Source: a virus
Length of the DNA: 64,000 nt
Virus record (IMG/VR): IMGVR_UViG_3300028536_000001
Location: 42,513-106,512 of that record
Direction: 5' to 3' (one strand)
The notes under the pieces were generated by a model that worked only from the letters and a program-made list of their open reading frames with translations, had not been told where the DNA came from and made no database searches. This document shows positions 52,216-58,435 of this stretch, in pieces; the first letter of the stretch is position 1; the number at the start of each line of letters is the position of its first letter. The translations under genes were made by a program, and so were the position numbers.

Positions 52216-52767
52216 TCATTGTAGCACAGGTTGAGCGGAATTGCAAATCTTAGATTCCATCCAATCAGCAATTTTTCTGTGTTCCTCGGCTGTACCGTTG
52301 TTCTTTATGCGGTTAGCTCGATAGGACATAACTACAACATTATCCTTGAAATACCCCAATTCAGGTCGAATTCTATCTATACTAGGTGAACCGTCTCTAT
52401 TGCTATCAACACTTCTGGGCTGAAGTTTTATCCCCAAAATTGGACAATATTCAGGGATTATAATATCTTCTTCTTTAAGATCAAAAGGAACATTAAACCT
52501 TTTCGCTCTCTGTTTAGCAGCATAAACTAAATGCCGTTCTAAATACTTGATGTAGCGGGCTTGTTGCTGAGAGATCATTTTCTCTCGATTGTTCTGGTAC
52601 CGTTCAGCCCACCGCTGTTTTGTACGATCCATATTCTTCGCCCGATTAGCCCTGACCTTTTTAACATCACAAGGTTTACAAAGAGAACGAAGACCGTCTT
52701 TCTGGCCCTTATCTTTACTAAAGCACTCAAGCAGCTTTTCTTCACGACATATTCTACAGATTTTCAT
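52216..52767 (-). CDS. HNH endonuclease (free-standing)
   Basis: 183 residues from the ATG after GAGGAAAAT. N-terminal zinc ribbon (CRICREEKLLECFS...LCKPC); C-terminal IIPEYCPILGIKL...SIDRIRPELGYFKDNVVVMSYRANRIK is the phage HNH variant with SIDRI and NV-x-V-x-S-x-RAN. It stands right after the split capsid gene, so it may have driven intron or flank transfer. Confidence 0.85.
   Translation of the reverse strand: MKICRICREEKLLECFSKDKGQKDGLRSLCKPCDVKKVRANRAKNMDRTKQRWAERYQNNREKMISQQQARYIKYLERHLVYAAKQRAKRFNVPFDLKEEDIIIPEYCPILGIKLQPRSVDSNRDGSPSIDRIRPELGYFKDNVVVMSYRANRIKNNGTAEEHRKIADWMESKICNSAQPVLQ
52218..52246 (-). promoter_or_regulatory. Sigma70-like promoter
   Basis: TTGCAA, 17 bp, TACAAT on the - strand, inside the 3' end of the HNH gene. 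Confidence 0.6.
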
Positions 52768-52854
52768 ATTTTCCTCAAGTTGCAGTAGCGGACGCACTTG
52801 AGGGAACGCCCGCCGCCGCATTTAATTGCACCTGATGATCAATCAGATAATTCT

Positions 52855-52883
52855 ATTATACTCCGAATCAAGAGTTTTGTCAA
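52855..52883 (-). promoter_or_regulatory. Consensus sigma70 promoter for HNH gene
   Basis: TTGACA, 17 bp, TATAAT on the - strand, between the capsid stop and the HNH start. Confidence 0.85.
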
Positions 52884-52925
52884 GCACTATTTTAGCTGCT
52901 TGAATCAGTTAAACCAGCACTTTAA

Positions 52926-55900
52926 CTAGCTGCTGGAAGTCTCTGATTGCAATCGTCTTATAGTCATTGTTGAACCGGGCATCGTTGTTACTCACCTTGC
53001 GGCGGGATAGATCATTTCTGTCTATCTCTGTATGTCGCCATACAGTCCGGACTATCGCACAACCGCTTGACTGCGGTTTCTTCTCGTTTAGTCTCTTCAG
53101 CCGAAATTATCTTGCTGTTTGTTGTCTCCCAAAGGAGAGGTTCAATTTGATTAGAGAAGATTTATACTGCGCCAAGGTTAACGCAGTGACGTAGTGAACT
53201 TAACATTATAAGCGCACCAACCCGTTTGTTTTCAGCAACTTAGCATCTCTGCTAGTTGGCGCTCACAATCGCTCGTGAGATGAGACTGTATCTTAGCTTT
53301 CGCTTCTATCATGTCAGTCGTTACGGTGCCTTGCGGTTACCTCGGGATTGTCCACTAGGGAGTTTCCCCGATATAGATAGATTTAAAATCGGCAGTTTGA
53401 CGTACCGATCTGTCTTGCTGGATCAGAAACACTACCCTGTTGAGGAGCTTCCTGAATACATTGGATTATTGCGTCTTTGACGACTCTACATGTTTCCAAG
53501 TAGTTTGGACTATATCTTCATCCCAGTAGGATGGCATCGTGTAGTCTCTACGGCTCCCAGTTAGGTTGCCTCGGGGTTACCCTCGCGGGCCTTCACCGAT
53601 ATAGATGTATTTTCAGTTAGCATTGCTGCTAAAAGTGCCTAGTTTCCAGAGCAATTTGTAGTTTCTTTCCAGATATTGTTTAAGTACTTTTAAGTACATT
53701 CTCATAGTTTCTTATGAGGTCGGACTATGTCTTCACTTTCGTGTCTAGCGTATAGTCTCTAAGGATTCCCTTGCGGGTCTTTCCTCGGCGTTACCTTTAC
53801 AGGCGTTCACCGATATAGCTAAATTAAGTGGCAAAAGTCTTTACCACTTTCCGGATTTCTTCCAAGAAAAACGGCGAACAACGCGTCATCTCCGTAGAGA
53901 TAAGTATTATCAGGTTTGTTTTAGGCCGCCAAGCTCACGCGTGGGGCTCTCACTTCATCTCTGAAGTGCTCAGGCTCTATCTTCACTACATGGCTTCCTT
54001 TAGAAGTAGTCGTAGTGTCTTGCGTATTAGTCGTTACAGAACGCCCTTTTTTGTTTAACTCCATCATTTTAAGTCTATAGGGTGCTCTTTTCGCAGGATC
54101 GTTCACGTTGAAAAGAGATTGATAATCCAACATCAATTGTAACTGCTCACACTTAATTTTCATGTAAGGTTTCACGGCTTGTAAGAAATCGTGAATATCT
54201 TGTTTCCGACTGAGAGACCAGAGATAGCAATCTTTGTTCTTTTTGTCTGGAACGATGCGCAGTTGAAGATTTCCACCAAATTTGGCATACAACCAATCGG
54301 TTAGAATTCTGTTGGTATTACCTACTATGACTTTACAACCGTACGTATAGCAAACTACACCTTTACGGTTTTTGTTCTTGACGCGGTATATGCTTATACA
54401 TCCTTCGCAATCCATTGCTGAGGCTGCGTAAGCTGCGTCGTGCGGAGATAAAATATACAAGGGCTTTCCTCGGTATTGTGAGTTATAATATAATACATTA
54501 TAACACATATCCACCGATTTAGCAAGATTTCGTACCAAATTTTTTAGTACGTGTTTCCACCAATAGTAACAGTAGGAGCAGTGGAGGTCTGCTTGAATGT
54601 CGCACCACCAAAGGTGATAACGTCGTCGTTTGAAAGCGGTGCAAGCAGCTTCTCGCGAGTGTCGTCGCCACGTTTGAGGATGTCGGTCAAGCCGTTCCAG
54701 GACTGATCGTTCAACACGTCTCTCACTACGTTAGGATGAATAATCCCTCCGTACTGACCGTTAGGATACAACGGACGTGCGTTTACTGATACTAGGGACT
54801 GAACAGCCGAGCGAATGTTGTTCGCGGTCAAGTAAGTGCCGTTTGCAAGCTGGATGTTTACGCTTGAATCGACGCCCGTTGCGGTGTCAGAGGTGTACTG
54901 AACAAGAGTGTTCAGGGTTAGGGCCAAACGATAGTTTAGCTCTGTTGCCAGGTTGTTTAGAAGACCTGGTTCGTCAATTGCAACATCACAATTATGTTTT
55001 GGATCTTCAGTATCACTACTGAAATCAACTTACATTCACATGTAAGATCGGACTCTATCTTCACCGTAAAGGTGTCCAGCGTATTAGCCTCTGGGGTTCC
55101 CTTTCGGGTTACCTGCTTCTAATCTTGCTGCCAAGAGTTTGAAGCATTTGGCTGGATTTAATGGCACCAGATTTAGTTTAGTGCCAAGTCAGATGCGTTG
55201 ATATAATCGCTGTACTGACCCACGGTCGCGTTAATTTTGGTTGACGATTCGGAAATAGGTGATCCTACTGTACCTTCCAGTTATGTTAACTAATCATCGC
55301 TGAATAGCTCGGACTATATCACCATCCCGAAGGATGTGTATCGTGTAGTCTCTAAGGATTCCCTTGCGGGTCTTTCCTCGGGATTGTCCTCTAGGGAGTT
55401 TCCCCGATATAGATACATTTTCGATTAGCATTACTGCTAAAAGCGCCAAAAGTTTAGCGGCCTGATTTGTGTTAGCAGGCAGAAGAGCGTAGGAGTAGAA
55501 CTGGATGTTATTTCCAGAGTGCATTGGAAGCGGCCACTGTTTAGCCATTCCGAGGACATATTCTTATGGGTCACGTTTGACCGCGCTGCATATTACTATG
55601 CAGATGAGACTATATCATTTGATATCGGCGTGTAGTCGTTACGGATTCCCTTGCGGGTCTTTCCTCGGGATTGTCCTCTAGGGAGTTTCCCCGATATAGC
55701 CAATTTTATTCACCACCTCAATGATGGTGTGTTCGCTTTCAAGTTAGGGCTGTGTGTTTAGGCTGCGTGAACAGCGCACTCGTAATCACTTACGAGAACA
55801 GACTCTATCTTCAAATTGCGTAGTATACTAGACAAATTAGAGAAAATGCTTCTCTTTGACTCGTATATTAGACATTTTGTCTTACGTTATGGTCGTTTCG

Positions 55901-56776
55901 GTGCAAACTCTTAATGACTGTAGCATGTCGTTCACTTCTTTCTTTTTCTCCACCAAATAGGGGATGATAGAAAGAAGAAACCGTTCGGAATTGGTTTCCA
56001 TATCTTCGCTGTGGGGTGTGATTTTATCTGTTATTCCCGTTGCGTCAATTATCCCAGCTTGATAGGCTGCGATCTCTCGTCTGGTCTTCATAGTCTGTGA
56101 AGATTCTGTAAACTCGTCCATTTTCTGGATAACGTACTTTGCGTCATCCTTTTTCTCGAACAAAAAGGGGTAGAGTTCCTTTAATAAAGAGGGAAGTGCT
56201 TTCTCACCGGTCAGTTTCCAGTAGTAGATCTTCTTCTCGTCGTCAGGTACTCGGATGAATACGCCGCCAAAATGAAGTACTAGGAACTTGCAGACTTTAC
56301 GTGTTGTATTTCCTGTATGAACGGAATACTGAATTTTGTGAATTACACCGTCATCTTGACCGATGAAACCACCTGTGTCCAACATTCCCGATAAATAGGC
56401 TAACTTAGACGTTCGTGTCATTTATGAGTTTGTTACCTCCGTCTTGTCTCTTCCATTGTATACCAAAGAGAGATTAACGGATATGGTAAGATTTTAAAGC
56501 AACCATTGTTAAAAAATTGCTTTTCTTTCGTCGTTTTGTTTAAGCTATCAACGTTCCCGTTGATGCGTGCTCGCGATCACTCGCGAGATCAGACTGTATC
56601 TTAGACTGTTGTCTCTGTACGTTTCAGTCGTTAAGGAGCCAATTCGGTTTCCTTGGGATTGTCCACTAGGGAGTTTCCCCAATTTAGTACAGTTACCTAC
56701 CAGAAAGTTAGTAGGTTGCAAGCAGGTTGGGTAGTTGACCCGAAGATACCTGTATGCTAGATGGGGTATAAGCCAT
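52926..56776 (-). CDS. Major capsid protein (N4-gp56-like), 11 exons, 10 group I introns
   Basis: No single frame encodes this protein. Joining exons 56776-56710, 56531-56516, 55749-55724, 55556-55456, 55277-55180, 54988-54546, 53910-53843, 53670-53651, 53458-53404, 53222-53180 and 52990-52926 gives 1002 nt: 333 codons plus TAG. Junction peptides fit the N4-gp56 capsid family: LLATYYERKAIPNLKANTPF, NTNQAAEGTVGS, INASDLALDVAIDEP, GGNTYYNTYLYGDDALF, PESGERNYKLLIQEAP, ARQIGGWCAYNVKF. Each upstream exon ends in U and each intron in G, as group I splicing requires. The gene follows the scaffold-like gene by 32 bases, the usual capsid place. Exact boundaries are predictions, but frame, ends and P1 pairings agree at all ten sites. 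Confidence 0.9.
52991..53179 (-). other. Group I intron 10 of capsid gene (189 nt)
   Basis: P1: ACTGCGTT with GGCGCAGT. P7 GAGACTAAACG / CGATAGTCC. Ends GTGAG before the last exon. No ORF. Confidence 0.8.
53223..53403 (-). other. Group I intron 9 of capsid gene (181 nt)
   Basis: P1: AGATCGGT with GCCGATTT. P7 GACTG / CAGTC, closest to intron 1. No ORF. Confidence 0.85.
53459..53650 (-). other. Group I intron 8 of capsid gene (192 nt)
   Basis: P1: AAATTGCT with GGCACTTT, one mismatch. P7 AGAGACTACACG / AAGATATAGTCC. No ORF. Confidence 0.8.
53671..53842 (-). other. Group I intron 7 of capsid gene (172 nt)
   Basis: P1: AAGTGGT with GCCACTT. P7 GACTA / TAGTC (AGAGACTATACG ... AAGACATAGTCC). 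No ORF. Confidence 0.85.
53921..54460 (-). CDS. LAGLIDADG homing endonuclease in intron 6
   Basis: 179 residues from TTG 54460 (after GAGGAAAG); the frame is open further upstream but that part overlaps the promoter. AAYAASAMDCEGCISIYR is a single LAGLIDADG motif with both acids (D, E), so it likely works as a homodimer. Its last 35 codons are also the intron core. Confidence 0.8.
   Translation of the reverse strand: MYILSPHDAAYAASAMDCEGCISIYRVKNKNRKGVVCYTYGCKVIVGNTNRILTDWLYAKFGGNLQLRIVPDKKNKDCYLWSLSRKQDIHDFLQAVKPYMKIKCEQLQLMLDYQSLFNVNDPAKRAPYRLKMMELNKKGRSVTTNTQDTTTTSKGSHVVKIEPEHFRDEVRAPRVSLAA
54497..54525 (-). promoter_or_regulatory. Promoter inside intron 6
   Basis: TTGCTA, 17 bp, TATAAT on the - strand, 36 bases before the endonuclease start. 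Confidence 0.65.
54989..55179 (-). other. Group I intron 5 of capsid gene (191 nt)
   Basis: P1: TGGCACT with GGTGCCA. P7 of the other type here, GGCTAATACG / AAGATAGAGTCC, as in introns 2 and 6. No ORF. Confidence 0.8.
55278..55455 (-). other. Group I intron 4 of capsid gene (178 nt)
   Basis: P1: CCGCT with GGCGC plus flanking wobble pairs. Core from TATATCGGGG to GGGAATCC is nearly identical to intron 3; P7 GACTA / TAGTC. No ORF of its own, though an exon-4 frame runs into it. Confidence 0.8.
55557..55723 (-). other. Group I intron 3 of capsid gene (167 nt)
   Basis: P1: CACCAT with GTGGTG. Core TATATCGGGGAAACTCCC and P7 GACTA / TAGTC. Among the smallest group I introns; no ORF. Confidence 0.85.
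55882..56421 (-). CDS. LAGLIDADG protein in intron 2, catalytic acids lost
   Basis: 179 residues; GGAGGT upstream of ATG. Two motifs are visible: YLSGMLDTGGFI and YQAGIIDATGIT. In both, the eighth position of LAGLIDADG, which binds metal, is not acidic (Gly and Thr). The fold looks kept, so it may act as a splicing maturase rather than a nuclease. A palindrome copy (QKMD) lies within it. Confidence 0.75.
   Translation of the reverse strand: MTRTSKLAYLSGMLDTGGFIGQDDGVIHKIQYSVHTGNTTRKVCKFLVLHFGGVFIRVPDDEKKIYYWKLTGEKALPSLLKELYPFLFEKKDDAKYVIQKMDEFTESSQTMKTRREIAAYQAGIIDATGITDKITPHSEDMETNSERFLLSIIPYLVEKKKEVNDMLQSLRVCTETTIT
56115..56131. repeat. 17-bp palindrome copy, degenerate
   Basis: CGTCCATTTTCTGGATA, in the intron 2 ORF (codes IQKMD). 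Confidence 0.5.
56532..56709 (-). other. Group I intron 1 of capsid gene (178 nt)
   Basis: P1: exon ACCTACT pairs fully with intron GGTAGGT, ending in U-G. P7 strands GACTG / CAGTC are present with a GGGGAAACTCCC core hairpin. No ORF. Ends in G before ACGAAAG. Confidence 0.85.
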
Positions 56777-56808
56777 TTGTTTTATTGGTGTTACATTCGT
56801 CTGTGGCG

Positions 56809-57960
56809 CTAACGTCCGTTTTTCTGACGATTTAGTCTATAGGTTCTCATTGCCGATTCGACTACATCGTCGGACCAATTGTTAACGTCTTCGTCTGGGA
56901 GCGCCTGTTCTGGAGAGGCAAGGGCTGGTCCGCCCGTAACTCGTATTCCAAAGTTGGCCGCTCGCGTTCTGCCTGCTGGCTGCTGATTATCGACAGGAGG
57001 TACAGCAGGTGCCGGTACAGGCTCCGAAGTTGGAGTCGGTACAGGCGGTTGTGGTTCCGGTACAGGCTTTACAGTCTGGCGCGGAGCCGGTGGTTGAGGC
57101 GCGACTTCCAGCAATTCGCTGGCAAGTAAGTCGTCTTTCGCCTGTTCTAGGTGTTCAACTGTCCATACGCCCCGTTCGAGCAGGTCTATGGTAAGTTGAT
57201 CCATATCTTCGTCTGGCTGAATAGCTCTTCCGAGACTTTTCTTTACCAGATACCGAACTACTGTGTAAAAATTACGCTGTGTTGGGTAGTAGTCGGGATT
57301 TTGCTGAACGAAAGCATTGGCCGCTGCGCTGATATCAGCGAGCTGGTGCGTCAGGGTGACTTCGTTCAATTTCTGTGCGACTTCCTGTGGGGAAAGTCCG
57401 AATCTCTTCTCGTAGTAGTAGTCTTGCGCGGCCACGGGGTTGGATTCAAAAAGTGTTTTGTACTCCCATGCTTCGTCGGCAGTCAGGTCGTGGACGACTA
57501 CTTTCTTAGGCGCGTTAGCCTTGATTGGAACCGAAGTTGCGCTTCCCTCTCCCAGTTTCACCTTGCGGTCAAGTTCTCGGACCCGTTTGGTGGCGTTGCC
57601 TTTTCCAAGCGCTAGGCGGGTAAGCAGTTCGTCCTTTGTCTTACCGTAAAATCTCTCAGGCTGCGTGCCCGGAATGTGTGTGTCTACTTCGGCGTACCAC
57701 TGACCCTTACGTTTGTCAATAGTTACGGTAACGCCGTTTTCATCCGTTATAGTACTTGGCTGCGGTTCGGGTTCTGGAGCAGGTGTTGGTTCTGGAACCG
57801 CCGCTACCGGTTCTGGTACAAGGTCGGAAACCGGTTCTGGAGCAGGCTCGACAAAACCTTCTTCTTGAGCAATGCGAGGAAGTTCCTCGAAATATGTGTT
57901 TGAGTTATCTGCTAGCCGGAAATCTTCATCCAACCAAGGATCAATTGTAGGTGTTGCCAT
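56809..57960 (-). CDS. Scaffold-like protein
   Basis: 383 residues between portal and capsid genes, the usual scaffold place. Acidic N-terminus with Pro/Glu/Val repeats, a central helical region (residues about 120-280), a Pro-rich linker, and a basic C-terminal helix (MRTYRLNRQKNGR) that could bind capsid. No enzyme motif. Confidence 0.65.
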   Translation of the reverse strand: MATPTIDPWLDEDFRLADNSNTYFEELPRIAQEEGFVEPAPEPVSDLVPEPVAAVPEPTPAPEPEPQPSTITDENGVTVTIDKRKGQWYAEVDTHIPGTQPERFYGKTKDELLTRLALGKGNATKRVRELDRKVKLGEGSATSVPIKANAPKKVVVHDLTADEAWEYKTLFESNPVAAQDYYYEKRFGLSPQEVAQKLNEVTLTHQLADISAAANAFVQQNPDYYPTQRNFYTVVRYLVKKSLGRAIQPDEDMDQLTIDLLERGVWTVEHLEQAKDDLLASELLEVAPQPPAPRQTVKPVPEPQPPVPTPTSEPVPAPAVPPVDNQQPAGRTRAANFGIRVTGGPALASPEQALPDEDVNNWSDDVVESAMRTYRLNRQKNGR

Positions 57961-57971
57961 ATGAAATCATT

Positions 57972-57991
57972 CTCCTGCACCAATCGGGTGC
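57972..57991 (-). promoter_or_regulatory. Conserved 5' UTR hairpin plus SD
   Basis: On the - strand GCACC-CGATT-GGTGC, then AGGAG, eleven bases before the ATG of the scaffold-like gene. Second copy at 46496. Confidence 0.6.
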
Positions 57992-58012
57992 AACGGGGTA
58001 TGGTGTATAAAA

Positions 58013-58041
58013 ATTACATAGTAATTTCTACACGATGTCCA
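58013..58041 (-). promoter_or_regulatory. Promoter with -35 inside the palindrome
   Basis: TGGACA, 17 bp, TGTAAT on the - strand. The -35 is the right arm of the 17-bp palindrome at 58036, so a bound protein would block RNA polymerase. Confidence 0.6.
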
Positions 58042-58052
58042 GAAAATGGACA
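58036..58052. repeat. 17-bp palindrome copy over a -35 box
   Basis: TGTCCAGAAAATGGACA, perfect arms, intergenic, covering the -35 of the scaffold-like gene promoter. Confidence 0.75.
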
Positions 58053-58053
58053 G

Positions 58054-58398
58054 TTACTGCTGTTTCAACCGAGCCAGAATTTCTGGCGGTTGCTTTGAGG
58101 ATTCGATAGCACTCAGTACTTCATACTTGAGGTTATCGAGTGTTTTATTGACTGCATACGCAGTAGCATGTGCGGCCAGTACTAAATCTTTATCGCCGGG
58201 ATTGATGTCTAGCAATTCTTGAGTGGCGTTTAGCTTATGGGATTCAAAAGCGCTCAACAAAACTTCCCAGCCGGGCATGATAACTAATTGTTGGAGTGCT
58301 CTGCCGTTATAAAATTGCTGGATCGACGTACGCTCTTCTTCAGTTAAAGGAGCAGAATTAAATTCCAAAGTGTGTACTAGTTCGTCTGGTGTGAACAT
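58054..58398 (-). CDS. Hypothetical head-region protein
   Basis: 114 residues, helical. Starts MFTPDELVHTLEFNSAPLTEEE. Lies between portal and scaffold genes with its own promoter and almost no leader. May be a head completion or packaging accessory protein. Confidence 0.55.
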   Translation of the reverse strand: MFTPDELVHTLEFNSAPLTEEERTSIQQFYNGRALQQLVIMPGWEVLLSAFESHKLNATQELLDINPGDKDLVLAAHATAYAVNKTLDNLKYEVLSAIESSKQPPEILARLKQQ

Positions 58399-58406
58399 AT
58401 AGTTAT

Positions 58407-58435
58407 ATTATACCACAAGTCTTAGCTATTGTCCA
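58407..58435 (-). promoter_or_regulatory. Sigma70-like promoter
   Basis: TGGACA, 17 bp, TATAAT on the - strand, overlapping the portal gene end. Confidence 0.7.

Larger units (their letters stand above)
53911..54545 (-). other. Group I intron 6 of capsid gene (635 nt, LAGLIDADG ORF)
   Basis: P1: CGTACT with GGTACG. The P7 elements GACTAATACGCAAGAC and AAGATAGAGCC lie inside the 3' end of the endonuclease frame, so protein and ribozyme sequences overlap. Confidence 0.8.
55750..56515 (-). other. Group I intron 2 of capsid gene (766 nt, LAGLIDADG ORF)
   Basis: P1: exon AAAGCAAT pairs with GTTGCTTT. The catalytic end has a P7-like GTCTAATATACG and AAGATAGAGTC after the ORF, close to intron 5's core. 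Encodes the gene at 55882-56421. Confidence 0.8.

Noticed and set aside
54544-54927. Short capsid-like ORF taken as a complete gene
   Set aside because: It begins mid-fold (LALTLNT), lacks the N- and C-terminal capsid parts, and its missing parts are found in phase in flanking exons.
55294-55548. ORF starting MAKQ as a separate protein
   Set aside because: It is capsid exon 4 reading into intron 4; its last 50 residues are translated ribozyme core.
53921-56421. Ordinary intergenic region with two unrelated homing genes
   Set aside because: Both ORFs lie inside predicted introns whose flanks join capsid codons in phase.
57009-57950. Long + strand frames across the scaffold-like gene
   Set aside because: They are shadows produced by Pro/Glu/Val-rich repeats on the opposite strand, with no ribosome sites.
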